Shown: positions 51,128-60,045, counted from the first letter of the stretch. The stretch is DNA of 64,000 nt from Acidovorax benzenivorans (GCF_028680575.1 NZ_JAPCKI010000008.1:1-64000); one strand, 5' to 3'. Numbers and translations are program-made. The notes: a model not told the origin generated them from the sequence alone.

Positions 51128-52119
51128 TAATCTACCTTCGCCCCGGACGCCTTCACCACCTGCTGGTACTTGGCGCGTTCGCTGGCCATGAAGCTGTCGA
51201 ACTGCTGCGGTGTGGTAGCTACAGGCTCTGCCAGCAGTGCACCAAAACGGGTCTTGGTCTCGGGGGCGTTCAGCGCCGCCACAAAGGCCTTGTTCAGCTT
51301 GTCGATGATGGGCTTGGGCGTGGCAGCGGGTGCCACCAGGCCCCACCAGGTGTCGATGGAGAAACCCTTGAACGTGGCCGACAGCGGTGGCACGCCCGGC
51401 AGCGAGGCCGAGGCGTCCAGCGAGGTCACGGCCAGCGCCTTGAGCTTGCCTGCGCGGATGTTGGGGGCGGCGGCGGCCAGGTTGTCGATGTTGAAGTCCA
51501 CCTCGCCCGCCAGCAGCGCCAGCTGGGCCGGGTTGGCGCCCCGGTAGGGGATGTGCAGGGCGTAGATGCCCGCGCGCTGCTTGAACATCTCGCCCGCCAG
51601 GTGGCCCGCACTGCCATTGCCGCCACTGCCGTAGTTGAGCTTGGCGGGGTTGGCCTTGGCGTAGGCAATCAGGTCGGCCAGGGTGTTGATCTTGAGCTGT
51701 TCGGCCTTGGCGGCGTTGATGACCAGCACGTTGGGCACGCGCACCATCTGCGTGATGCCCGCGAAGTCCTTGCCCGCGTCGTACGGCATACGCGCATACA
51801 GCCAGGGGTTGACCGCGTGGGTGGCGGTGGCAGCGATACCGATGGTCAGGCCGTCGGGGGCGGCCTTGGCAATGGCGTCGGCGCCAATGTTGCCGCCTGC
51901 ACCGCCCTTGTTGTCGATGATGACCGTGCCCAGCGAATCGCGCACGCGTTCGGCCAGCGCGCGGGCCGTGACGTCGATGGGGCCGCCTGGGGCATACGGC
52001 ACGATCAGGCGGATGGGCTGGCCCGCATCCTGAGCCCATGCGGCGGAGGACGAAAAAACCGTTGCGGCGGCAGCGGCGCTAGCGAGGAGGATGAGGTTTC
52101 TGCGGTTCATGGGTGCCAT
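51127..52119 (-). CDS. Bug/TctC family tripartite tricarboxylate-type substrate-binding protein
   Basis: A 330-residue periplasmic solute-binding protein. The signal peptide (RRNLILLASAAAAATVF...) ends near SAAWAQD. The mature part has PIRLIVPYAPGGPIDVTARA, IIDNKGGAGGNIGADAIAKA and LNYGSGGNGSAGHLAGEMFK, all typical of the Bug family. Such proteins bind carboxylates; many in Comamonadaceae are orphans without tctAB permease genes, as here. The ATG at 52119 has no clear ribosome site; the second ATG at 52110 is equally possible. It follows a DctSR-like pair on the same strand by 63 bases. Confidence 0.93.
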   Translation of the reverse strand: MAPMNRRNLILLASAAAAATVFSSSAAWAQDAGQPIRLIVPYAPGGPIDVTARALAERVRDSLGTVIIDNKGGAGGNIGADAIAKAAPDGLTIGIAATATHAVNPWLYARMPYDAGKDFAGITQMVRVPNVLVINAAKAEQLKINTLADLIAYAKANPAKLNYGSGGNGSAGHLAGEMFKQRAGIYALHIPYRGANPAQLALLAGEVDFNIDNLAAAAPNIRAGKLKALAVTSLDASASLPGVPPLSATFKGFSIDTWWGLVAPAATPKPIIDKLNKAFVAALNAPETKTRFGALLAEPVATTPQQFDSFMASERAKYQQVVKASGAKVD

Positions 52120-52182
52120 TGTGCAAAAAATTCGTAAGAAAGCTTATGAAGCCCTGAGGGGGTGATGGTCAGACGGTGATCG

Positions 52183-52869
52183 TCATGCCGTGCGGGGCGC
52201 GCTGAGCGCCACGCCCAGGTCTTCCACCAGCATGCCCAGTTCGTGCGACGAACGGATGTCCAGCTTCAGGAAGATGGCGGACCGGTGCGTGTCCACGGTG
52301 CGCGGGTCGATGGGGCGCTCGGGGTCACGCTGGGCCAGTGCGCGGGCCACCTCTTTGCTGCTGAGGCCGGTGGCCAGCAGTTGGGCCACCTCTTGCTGGC
52401 GCGGGCTCAGGGCGTTCCAGCGCTCGCGCAGCAGGTGCTGTCGCTGTGCTTGCCGTGCCTGCGCTTGCGACAGCGTGGAGGCCTTCTCGACGGCGGCCAG
52501 CAGAGTGGCTTCGTTGCACGGCTTTTCGAGCCAGTCCACCGCCCCTTGCTTGACGGCTGCGACGGCGGAGGACAGCTCGCCGTGGGCCGACAGGAACACG
52601 GTTTTGAGCACGGTGTGGCGCTGGCCGAGTTCGTGGAACACCTGCAGCCCGCTCAGGCCTTCCATGCGCAGGTCCAGCAGCACGCAGCCGGGCTGGTCCA
52701 GCGCGGCCTGCGCCAGAAAGGTCTCCCCGCCCGCAAAGGTGCGTACCGTGTGTCCCCGTGCGATCAGCAGTGCGGCCAGCGACTGGCGCACGCCTTCGTC
52801 ATCGTCCACGATATGGACCAGGGTGTGGTCGGGCGAGTCTGCGGCGATAGGGGCGGTGTCGTAAGTCAT
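52183..52869 (-). CDS. FixJ/DctR-type response regulator
   Basis: A 228-residue regulator with an N-terminal receiver (VHIVDDDEGVRQSLAALLIA, phospho-acceptor Asp in CVLLDLRMEGLSGLQ, Lys in WLEKPCNE) and a C-terminal LuxR/NarL-type helix-turn-helix (LSPRQQEVAQLLATGLSSKE, then VDTHRSAIFLKLDI). It overlaps the kinase gene by four bases (ATGA, 52866-52869). Together they resemble the DctS-DctR pair that controls C4-dicarboxylate uptake in Rhodobacter. The nearby Bug gene is a plausible target. Confidence 0.93.
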   Translation of the reverse strand: MTYDTAPIAADSPDHTLVHIVDDDEGVRQSLAALLIARGHTVRTFAGGETFLAQAALDQPGCVLLDLRMEGLSGLQVFHELGQRHTVLKTVFLSAHGELSSAVAAVKQGAVDWLEKPCNEATLLAAVEKASTLSQAQARQAQRQHLLRERWNALSPRQQEVAQLLATGLSSKEVARALAQRDPERPIDPRTVDTHRSAIFLKLDIRSSHELGMLVEDLGVALSAPRTA

Positions 52870-55067
52870 GGCGCGGTGGCATTCTTGCTGGCTGCGGTGC
52901 AGGGCAGGCGGATCTCGAAGACCGCGCCGCCGCCCTCTCGGTTGCGGGCCTGCAGTTGTCCGCCCATGCTCTCAATGATGGAGCGGCAGATGTTGAGCCC
53001 CAGACCCAGGCCGTCAGAGCGTGTGGTGAAGAAAGGCTCGAACAGGCGCTCGGCGATGCCGGGCGGCAGGCCCGGGCCCCGGTCGAGCACCTGCAACAGC
53101 GCGTGGCCGTTGTCCGCTGCCATGCGCAGCCGCAATTCGTGCCCGCCGGGCGAGGGCTGGTGGGTCTGCATGGCCTGAAGGGCGTTCAGGCCCAGGTTGA
53201 TCACCACCTGTTCGAGCAGCACGCGATCAGCATTCACCTGCAAAGGGGCTCCGACCTGTTCCACGCGCACGGGGATGCCCTGGCGCCGGGCCTCGGCGCG
53301 CAGCAGCAGCTCCAGCGACTGCTCCACGATGGCTGGCAGGTCGCAAGGCTCGCGGGTTTCGGGGTGCTGTCGCACCCAGCGGCGGATGCGGCCCACGATG
53401 TCAGCGGCCCGCAGTGCCTGGGCCGACAGGGCCTCCAGGCTGTCGTTGAGGGGGCCGGTCTTGCCCTGGGCGGCCAGCGCCCGCGCGGCGGCTGCATAGT
53501 TGACCAGGGCGGCCAGCGGCTGGTTCAGCTCGTGGGCCAGGGTGGACGCCATCTCACCCACGGTGATCACGCGCTGCACCCGCTGCAGCTGGGTCTCGCG
53601 CTGCTGCTGCTGTTCCTCGGCCCGTTTTTGTGCGGTGATGTTGACCACTGAACTCATCCAGCCGATGTGCTGGCCGCTGCCGTCGATGAGGCGCGTGGTG
53701 TAGAACATGGTGTACACGTCCGACCCGTCGCGGTGTCTCAGCCGGTTCTCCCGCCCCTGGGGAAACGCGTTGCCGGCCAGCACGGTGTCGCTGTCGTTCC
53801 AGTGGCGGTCCAGCTCGTCGGGGTGCCAGTAGGGGTAGGGCGGGAGCTGGCCGATGAGTTCGTCGGCCCGGTAGCCCACCATGTCGCACATGGCGGCGTT
53901 GACATAGACGATGCGCCCTTCGAGGTCGCGGGCGCGCATGCCCACCAGCAGCGAGTCCTCCATCGACTGGCGAAACGCCTGGGACTGCTGCAGTGCATGC
54001 GTGCGCTCTTGCACGCGCTGCTCCAGCTCGATGCGAGCCAGCCGGTTTTCCGCCAGCCGCCGCTCGCGCAGCTGCCAGTACAACGCGCCCAGCACCAGCA
54101 GGCCCGACGCCAGCGTGGCCAGCGCCCAGGCCTGTTGCCGCGCCAGGGCTACCACGCGGCTGTCAGCAGTGACGGTGAGGGTCCAGCCCAGGTCGGGAAG
54201 TTTTTCCTCGAAGGCCAGATACCGCTTGCCCCCCAGACCTTCCAGGCGCAGCTCGGCACCGGGTGGGTCGTCCTGTGGGCGCAAGGTCCAGGGCACGGGG
54301 CGGGGGGTCCAGCCTGTGCCGTACTGTTCGTCATGTTGTAGCTGCTGCACCTGCGCGGCTGGCACAGGTTGGCTGGTGCGGTAGAGCCAGTGGGGCACCG
54401 AGCCGAGGAAGACGATGCCCCGCTCGTCCGTCACAAACACCGGATCGCGCAGCTGGGCCCATGGGTCCGAGATGGGCTCCATGCGCACCTTGACCGCCAC
54501 CACGCCGATCACGCGGCCTGCCTCGACCACCGGGGCGGAGACAAACAGGCCAGGCTCGCCCGTGGTTTTGCCCACGCCATAAAAGCGCCCGGTCTGGCCC
54601 GCGAGGGCATCGCGAAAGTACGGGCGGTTGCCGTAGTTCTGGTGGACAAAGCTGTTGGGGGTGTCCCAGTTGCTGGACGCGAGCGTGAGGCCCTGCGGGT
54701 CCATCACGTACAGCATGTCGGAGCCCGCATGCTGATTCACCGTCTGCAGGTAGGCGTTGGCGGCGTCGCGCACGGCCTGCGATGCAGGCTGGCGCAGCAG
54801 CTGGCGCACCAGCGGGTGCTGCGCGGCTGTGAAGGGCAGGTAGTTGTAGCGCGTGGCGACGCCACGCAGCGCCAGGGCCTGCACTTCGCCCAGGCGGCGC
54901 AGGTTGTCCCACTGGGCATCGCGTTCGCTCTGCTCGGCCCATTCTCCCGCGCCCCACACCAGCAGGACGGCCAAGCACAGCAGCGTGGCGATAAAGCCTG
55001 CGCGGTGGGTGGCGAGCCAATGGCGCGGTGCGCCCTGCGGGGCTGGCGGGGCGAGAGCTGCGCGCAC
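52866..55067 (-). CDS. PAS/Cache sensor histidine kinase (DctS-like)
   Basis: A 733-residue membrane kinase. Helix 1 (about 24-43) and helix 2 (about 313-335) enclose a double-Cache periplasmic domain with FVHQNYGNRPYFRDALAGQT and FYGVGKTTGEPGLFVSAPV, as in DctB-type dicarboxylate sensors. A PAS domain follows (about 365-490, LEGRIVYVNAAMCDMVGYRA), then the H box MASTLAHELNQPLAALVNYA, N box INLGLNALQAM and G box SDGLGLGLNICRSI. It precedes and overlaps the FixJ-type regulator. The ligand is probably a carboxylate, by family analogy. Confidence 0.93.
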   Translation of the reverse strand: MRAALAPPAPQGAPRHWLATHRAGFIATLLCLAVLLVWGAGEWAEQSERDAQWDNLRRLGEVQALALRGVATRYNYLPFTAAQHPLVRQLLRQPASQAVRDAANAYLQTVNQHAGSDMLYVMDPQGLTLASSNWDTPNSFVHQNYGNRPYFRDALAGQTGRFYGVGKTTGEPGLFVSAPVVEAGRVIGVVAVKVRMEPISDPWAQLRDPVFVTDERGIVFLGSVPHWLYRTSQPVPAAQVQQLQHDEQYGTGWTPRPVPWTLRPQDDPPGAELRLEGLGGKRYLAFEEKLPDLGWTLTVTADSRVVALARQQAWALATLASGLLVLGALYWQLRERRLAENRLARIELEQRVQERTHALQQSQAFRQSMEDSLLVGMRARDLEGRIVYVNAAMCDMVGYRADELIGQLPPYPYWHPDELDRHWNDSDTVLAGNAFPQGRENRLRHRDGSDVYTMFYTTRLIDGSGQHIGWMSSVVNITAQKRAEEQQQQRETQLQRVQRVITVGEMASTLAHELNQPLAALVNYAAAARALAAQGKTGPLNDSLEALSAQALRAADIVGRIRRWVRQHPETREPCDLPAIVEQSLELLLRAEARRQGIPVRVEQVGAPLQVNADRVLLEQVVINLGLNALQAMQTHQPSPGGHELRLRMAADNGHALLQVLDRGPGLPPGIAERLFEPFFTTRSDGLGLGLNICRSIIESMGGQLQARNREGGGAVFEIRLPCTAASKNATAP

Positions 55068-55112
55068 GGTCGGTAGCGGGGCAGGTGCCGTGGTGGGCCT
55101 TTTGAGGGGGTG

Positions 55113-56177
55113 TCAGCCGCCGTGCTTGTCGGCTTCCGACGTGAACGCGTCGGCAAAAAACTCCTCGGGCGGCAGGCCACGCTGGGCACTGTAGGCGTCG
55201 CGGGCGGATTCGACCACGATGGGCGCGCCGCAGGCATAGACCTGGTGGCCCGAGAGGTCTGCGAAGTCGTCCAGCACCGCCTCGTGCACAAAGCCGATGC
55301 GGCCGGTCCAGCCGTCTTCGGGCAGGGCGTTGGAGACAACCGGGACATAGCGCAACCACGGCAGTTCGGCCACGCGGGCCTGTACCCAGTCGGCCAGGTA
55401 CATGTCGCCAGGGCGGCGGCCTCCCCAGTACAACACGGTGGGGCGGCTGATGCCCTTGAACTGCAGGTGCTCGATCAGCGCCTTGATGGGGGCAAAACCG
55501 GTGCCTGATGCCAGCAGCACGATGGGCTTGTCGGAGTCTTCGCGCAGGAAGAAGCTGCCGAACGGGCCCTCGACGCGCAGGATTTCCTTTTCTTTCATCG
55601 CCCCAAACACATGGTCGGTGAACTTGCCGCCCGCCATGTGGCGGATGTGCAGTTCCACGCCGGGCGCCTCGGTTTGGGTGTGTGGCGCATTGGCCATCGA
55701 GTAAGCGCGGCGGGCACCGTCGCGCAGGATGAATTCGATGTACTGGCCCGCGTGATAGCGGAAGGTGTCTGCGGCAGGCAGTTGCAGGCGCACCTGCATC
55801 ACGTCGTGCGATTTCTTGTCGAGCGAGGCCACGCGCACCGGCATCTTCTTGACCGGGAAAGCACTTTCGTCGGTAACCTGGCGCGATTCGAGCACCACAT
55901 CGGACAGCGGCTGGGCGCAGCAGGTCAGGACCAGACCCGCTGCCTCTTCATCGGCCGTGAGGGCCTTGGACTGGTGGGCGCCGTGTTGCACCGTGCCGCT
56001 GAGCTTCTTGCACTTGCACGAGCCACACGCTCCGTCTTTGCAGCCATAGGGCAGGCCCACGCCGCTGCGGATGGCGGCGGCCAGAATGGCTTCGCCTGCA
56101 TTGGCACTGAAAGCGCGGCCGCTGGGCTGCACGGTGATCTGGAACGCTGCGGTGGTAGCAGCCTCGGCGCTGGTCAT
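55113..56177 (-). CDS. 2Fe-2S/FAD/NAD(P)H reductase (CDP-6-deoxy-glucoseen reductase-like)
   Basis: A 354-residue electron-transfer flavoprotein. Residues 10-100 form a plant-type ferredoxin: LPYGCKDGACGSCKCKKLSG and LTCCAQPL supply the four cluster Cys. Then a FAD-binding barrel (RRAYSMANAP) and NAD(P) domain (LLASGTGFAPIKALIEHL). Annotation pipelines in Burkholderiales usually call this a CDP-6-deoxy-3,4-glucoseen reductase, but it resembles oxygenase reductases equally well. No partner oxygenase is adjacent. The divergent SDR gene lies about 50 bases from its start. Confidence 0.9.
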   Translation of the reverse strand: MTSAEAATTAAFQITVQPSGRAFSANAGEAILAAAIRSGVGLPYGCKDGACGSCKCKKLSGTVQHGAHQSKALTADEEAAGLVLTCCAQPLSDVVLESRQVTDESAFPVKKMPVRVASLDKKSHDVMQVRLQLPAADTFRYHAGQYIEFILRDGARRAYSMANAPHTQTEAPGVELHIRHMAGGKFTDHVFGAMKEKEILRVEGPFGSFFLREDSDKPIVLLASGTGFAPIKALIEHLQFKGISRPTVLYWGGRRPGDMYLADWVQARVAELPWLRYVPVVSNALPEDGWTGRIGFVHEAVLDDFADLSGHQVYACGAPIVVESARDAYSAQRGLPPEEFFADAFTSEADKHGG

Positions 56178-56225
56178 GTGTGGGTATCCTTGGAGTCGTC
56201 TCTAGCTAAGCAAACGGACCCGATT

Positions 56226-57170
56226 TTGCCCTCAAACCAGAACCCCCTTGGCGCGCTCCCAGCGCGCTTTCGCCGCGAACGCCTGCTCATTGTGGGCTGC
56301 GGTGATGTCGGTCAACGGGTGCTTCGCAATTTGCAGACCGGCCCTGGGGCCGGGCGCATGCAGGTGCTGGCGCTGACTTCCAGCGCGGGGCGGGTAGCGG
56401 GGCTGCGGGCGCAAGGGGCCCGGCCTCTGGTGGGAAATCTGGACGATGCGGGCACGTTGCGCAGGCTGTCTGGCCTGGCCACGCGGGTGCTGCATCTGGC
56501 GCCCCCGCCGGGGGAAGGCGCAGGGGGCGATGCTTGGTGGCGCGACCCGCGTACTGTGGCGCTGACCCGTGCGCTGCGGCTGCGCAGCCTGCCGGTGTCA
56601 TTGGCCTATGCGTCTACGAGCGGTGTGTATGGCGACTGCCAGGGGGCGCTGGTGCCAGAGACACGGACAGTGGCCCCCGGCACCCCGCGCGCCCAGCGCC
56701 GCGTGAACGCCGAGCGCGCCGTGCGCCACCTGGGCCGCGCGGGTGTGCGGGCCACCATGCTGCGCATTCCTGGCATTTACGCCCCCGACCGGGAGGGCGG
56801 CACCCCGGAGGCGCGCTTGCGCCGGGGCACACCTGTACTGGCGGCCGAGGACGATGTGTTCACCAACCACATCCATGCCGACGATCTGGCGCGCGCCTGC
56901 ATGGCGGCGGTGTGGAAGGGGCGCCCGCAGCGCGCCTACAACGTGAGTGACTCGACCCAGATGAAGATGGGCGACTACTTTGACCTGGCGGCCGACCTGT
57001 ATGGCCTGCCGCGCCCGCCGCGTGTGCCGCGCAGTGCGGCGCAGGAGCAGCTGTCGCTGATGCTGCTGAGTTTCATGAGCGAATCACGCCGACTGGACAA
57101 TCAGCGCATGCTGCGCGAGCTGGGGCTGCGGTTGCGCTACCCCAGTGTGGCCGAGGGGTTGCGGGCCTGA
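56226..57170 (+). CDS. NAD-dependent epimerase/dehydratase-like SDR
   Basis: About 314 residues of the extended SDR type. RERLLIVGCGDVGQRVLRNL carries the GxGxxG nucleotide fold and LAYASTSGVYGDCQGALVPE the active-site region; IPGIYAPDREGGTPEARLRR and FTNHIHADDLARACMAAVWK are typical of YeeZ-like proteins. There is no ATG before the domain, so the start is uncertain: a TTG at 56226 is used; other alternatives lie up to 45 bases upstream. Substrate unknown. Confidence 0.82.
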   Translation: MPSNQNPLGALPARFRRERLLIVGCGDVGQRVLRNLQTGPGAGRMQVLALTSSAGRVAGLRAQGARPLVGNLDDAGTLRRLSGLATRVLHLAPPPGEGAGGDAWWRDPRTVALTRALRLRSLPVSLAYASTSGVYGDCQGALVPETRTVAPGTPRAQRRVNAERAVRHLGRAGVRATMLRIPGIYAPDREGGTPEARLRRGTPVLAAEDDVFTNHIHADDLARACMAAVWKGRPQRAYNVSDSTQMKMGDYFDLAADLYGLPRPPRVPRSAAQEQLSLMLLSFMSESRRLDNQRMLRELGLRLRYPSVAEGLRA

Positions 57171-57220
57171 GAAGCTGGAGAACCCCGCACTTTCCTCATC
57201 CCGCCAACACGGACGCCGGA

Positions 57221-57883
57221 TCAGCGGGGGTAGCTATTGCCCTGGGCGTCGTAGCAGCGAAACACGTTGCACTGCGTGAATTTTTTGGGGGCGGGTGTGG
57301 GGACCGGTGGCTGCACGGGCGTGGGCCGCACGGGGTAGTACGGTGGGGGCACCACCACCACCGGTGTCGTGGTACTTGGCCGGGGGCGGGATTTCTCCAC
57401 CTCCGCATAGCCCTGGGGGCCCAGGCAGTCCAGATCGACCTGGCGCTGCGCCGCTTCCACCCGCAGTTTTTGCTCGTAGCCACCACCGGTGACGCTGCTC
57501 AACACCACATCCAGGTTGCGGCGTGAGCGGGCGCACTCCGGAGAGCGTGTGTAGTCTGTGGTTTTTGCGGGGGCAGCCTGGTTGTGCTGTGCATTGCGCC
57601 GCGACTCGGTCTCTGCGGCGGTGGCCTCGGCCTGCAGACGCTGCTGTTTGCGCGCCAGCGCCTCGGCCGCCTCTTCGCGCTCTTGCTGGATCTCTTGCGG
57701 GGTTTTGCGGGCCTCCACCTCACGCACGGTGGTGCCGCTGGCGCAGTTGCCGTCGGTGTAGGTGACCTTGCCCGTGGCGGCGTCGGTGCAGCGCACGACC
57801 TGCGCCTGGGCCCCCAGGGGCGCAAGGGTGCCCAGGAAGGCCACGCACAGACCGGCGATGAGGGAGTAGGTACGTGGCTTCAT
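57221..57883 (-). CDS. DUF4124 domain periplasmic protein
   Basis: A 220-residue exported protein with signal peptide MKPRTYSLIAGLCVAFLG... ending near APLGAQAQ. The DUF4124 domain follows at once: VVRCTDAATGKVTYTDGNCA. Then come a charged coiled-coil (TPQEIQQEREEAAEALARKQ), a Pro-rich stretch (VVVVPPPYYPVRPTPVQPPV) and a Cys-containing end (FTQCNVFRCYDAQGNSYPR). Function unknown. It lies 46 bases after the charged lipoprotein on the same strand. Confidence 0.82.
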   Translation of the reverse strand: MKPRTYSLIAGLCVAFLGTLAPLGAQAQVVRCTDAATGKVTYTDGNCASGTTVREVEARKTPQEIQQEREEAAEALARKQQRLQAEATAAETESRRNAQHNQAAPAKTTDYTRSPECARSRRNLDVVLSSVTGGGYEQKLRVEAAQRQVDLDCLGPQGYAEVEKSRPRPSTTTPVVVVPPPYYPVRPTPVQPPVPTPAPKKFTQCNVFRCYDAQGNSYPR

Positions 57884-57929
57884 GGTGTGCCTAGAAAGTG
57901 AATGGAGCAGCGGGGTCAGCGCCAGGCCA

Positions 57930-58481
57930 TCAAGGCTTTTCCTGGCTGTTGGACTGTTGGCGTGAGCGCCAGTCGTACGGGCTCGGGGTGTAGCTGTCAG
58001 GCGCCAGACGGCCAGGGCGGTTTTCGCGGTTGCGGCGGTCTTCGGCAGCGCGGCGATCCCGCTCTGCCTGTTCCCGGCGGGCCTGGTCCTGCTCGCGGGC
58101 CCGGCGGTCGGCTTCACGGGCCTGCTGGTCGCGGCGTTCGCGTTCACGGGCAGCCCGGTCGCGCTCAGCGCGGTCACGGTCACGCTCTCTTTCGCGCCAG
58201 TCATTGCGGTTGCGGTCGTTGTCCCAGCGGTGGTCGTCACGGTCACGTCCACCGTAGTAGATGGCGGGCGGCGGCGGCGGGGCCGAATAGATCACGCCAG
58301 GCGCGCGGTACACGGGCGGGGCCTGGTACACCGGCGGCGGGGCACTGTAGATATAGCCTGGCTGCTCGTACACCGGGTAGCGCGGAGCGTCGTAGTACGG
58401 GTCGCCCGGCACGGTGGCGCACCCCGTCACCAGGGCCCCCAGAACCGTGGCGGAAAGAATGCGGGTGATGGTGTAGGTCAT
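57930..58481 (-). CDS. Charged-repeat lipoprotein of unknown function
   Basis: A 183-residue lipoprotein: ILSATVLGALVTGC gives a lipobox (VTGC). Residues 25-75 are Pro/Tyr-rich with repeated AP, PPV and IYSAPPP words. Residues 80-165 are almost entirely Arg, Asp, Glu, Ala and Gln (RERERDRDRAERDRAARERE, then RRDQQAREADRRAREQDQAR), a pattern expected to form a single stable alpha-helix or coiled coil. It may span or tether the envelope, but no function is known. Likely in one unit with the DUF4124 gene. Confidence 0.8.
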   Translation of the reverse strand: MTYTITRILSATVLGALVTGCATVPGDPYYDAPRYPVYEQPGYIYSAPPPVYQAPPVYRAPGVIYSAPPPPPAIYYGGRDRDDHRWDNDRNRNDWRERERDRDRAERDRAARERERRDQQAREADRRAREQDQARREQAERDRRAAEDRRNRENRPGRLAPDSYTPSPYDWRSRQQSNSQEKP

Positions 58482-58696
58482 GGTGATCAGACTCCGACCG
58501 GGTGGGCGCGTTCCGCCTTGTCCGTAAAGCCCATGAAAAGCGCTCCGGTGGAGCGTTACAAATTTCAGGGGCTTGGCACAGGAGTGCAAATCACTTTAGC
58601 GCGTGGGGGTGGTTTTTGGTTGACCCGGTGCTTGCACAGGTACCAGCTGAGGCTGTAACAACCTGTGAGCACGGGGCCTGCCCACTGCTTGGAAAT

Positions 58697-58735
58697 ATCA
58701 AAAATGATAGCTGCCAGGCTATATGCGGCTGGCGC
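58697..58735 (+). repeat. Intergenic repeat family 1, copy f (partial)
   Basis: ATCAAAAATGATAGCTGCCA, then GGCTATATGCGGCTGGCGC. The left half of the family (AAAAATGATAGCTGC) is clear and the right half is lost. It lies in the 340-base gap between the charged lipoprotein and cheV. Confidence 0.6.
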
Positions 58736-58741
58736 AATCGG

Positions 58742-58760
58742 TTATTTTTGCGAAAAATAA
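58742..58760. repeat. AT-only hairpin TTATTTTT-GCG-AAAAATAA
   Basis: A perfect 8-base inverted repeat built only of A and T around GCG. It is an unusual patch in a GC-rich genome, 62 bases beyond the cheV stop on the minus strand. On that strand the second arm is A-rich, so it is not a standard terminator. The rest of the 58482-58821 gap shows no gene. Confidence 0.6.
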
Positions 58761-58821
58761 AACCAGTGAAGACGCACGCGGCCCGGCGAGGCCTTTGCGG
58801 CCCTCCGGGTCGGGCACAGGC

Positions 58822-59781
58822 TTACTTGGGCAGCACGCGGCGAATGGTTTCGGCCAGGTCTTCGGCCACAAACTTGGCCACGTAGCCGTCGGCCCCGACG
58901 CTGCGCACATGGTCTTCGTTGGCCGAGCCCGACAGCGAGGAGTGGATGACCACGGGCAGACCGTGAAAGCGGGCGTCCTGCTTGATGTTGCGTGTCAGCG
59001 TAAAGCCGTCCATCTCGGGCATTTCCAGGTCGGTCAGCACCATGGCTACGCGGTCGAGCGCGGTCTTGCCTTCGGCCTCCGCACTCTTGGCGATGGCATT
59101 GAGCCGGTCCCAGGCCTCCTTGCCAGACTTCACCATTTCGTAGGGCGCGTTAAGCACCTTGAGCTCCTGTTCGATGAGCGAGCGCGCCACGAACGAGTCG
59201 TCGGCCGCCAGGATGATGCAGCCGGGCTTGAGCTTGAGCTTGGCGCCCACCTTTTCCTCGGTGACTTCATGCCCGTCGGAGGGCGAGATCATTTGCAGGA
59301 TGGCTTCCACGTCCAGCACCTGCGCCAGGCGGGACTCATCAGTGTTGCCATCCAGGCGAGCAATGCTGGTCACCAGCTTGCCAGCGGCGCCGCTGGTTTC
59401 GGCCGACAGCACCTGCTTCCAGTCAAGGCGCACGATGTCTTCGACCGACTCCACAGCAAATGCCTGGGTGGTGCGTGCGTACTCGGTCACCAGCATGATG
59501 TTCAGCCCCGTCTGGGGCTTGCAGCCCACGATGGCGGGCAGGTCCAGCACCGGAATCACCTGCCCGCGCAGGTTGACCACCCCCAGCGAATGCGCTGTGG
59601 TGCCCGCAATCGGCGTGATGCTGGGCATGGCCACGATCTCGCGGATCTTGAAGACGTTGATGCCGAACAGCTCGGATTTACCCAAGGCGCTGTCAACACC
59701 CAAGCGAAACAGCAGCAGCTCGAACTTGTTGGTGCTGGTGAGGTTGGTCCGCTCGTCGATGTCCTGCTGGATGGCTTTCAT
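58822..59781 (-). CDS. cheV: Chemotaxis coupling protein CheV
   Basis: A 319-residue protein with an N-terminal CheW-like domain (TNKFELLLFRLGVDSALGKS, FGINVFKIREIVAMPSITPI, LGVVNLRGQVIPVLDL) and a C-terminal receiver (CIILAADDSFVARSLIEQEL, phospho-acceptor Asp in VLTDLEMPEMDGF, and VAKF near the end, where the usual Lys of KP(F) is retained as AKF). CheV links chemoreceptors to CheA and is tuned by phosphorylation. Start at 59781 follows AAGGATCC. It stands alone: no other chemotaxis gene is in the window. Confidence 0.94.
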   Translation of the reverse strand: MKAIQQDIDERTNLTSTNKFELLLFRLGVDSALGKSELFGINVFKIREIVAMPSITPIAGTTAHSLGVVNLRGQVIPVLDLPAIVGCKPQTGLNIMLVTEYARTTQAFAVESVEDIVRLDWKQVLSAETSGAAGKLVTSIARLDGNTDESRLAQVLDVEAILQMISPSDGHEVTEEKVGAKLKLKPGCIILAADDSFVARSLIEQELKVLNAPYEMVKSGKEAWDRLNAIAKSAEAEGKTALDRVAMVLTDLEMPEMDGFTLTRNIKQDARFHGLPVVIHSSLSGSANEDHVRSVGADGYVAKFVAEDLAETIRRVLPK

Positions 59782-60045
59782 GTTGGATCCTTCGCGCAAA
59801 AGATACGCGTGTTTACAAATTCTAGAAGTAGACGTTGCGACTGTCCGCAATTTTTGCACCCGCAGCGGATATATGCCTGGGCAGACCGAACCCCATTAGG
59901 GTTTGCATACCCTTGGCGTCCTGCGCACCGTTGCTTGTGTGCACCGATTTCCATGTGTCCATAAACGTCTGCAATGGAAATGTATCACATTTATCAAAAT
60001 AATCAATATTATTGAATGACGAGTGAATCCGCCTGCCCTGGTGCC

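Noticed and set aside
58030-58257. Plus-strand Arg/Ser-rich frame
   Set aside because: It is the antisense image of the charged lipoprotein repeat.
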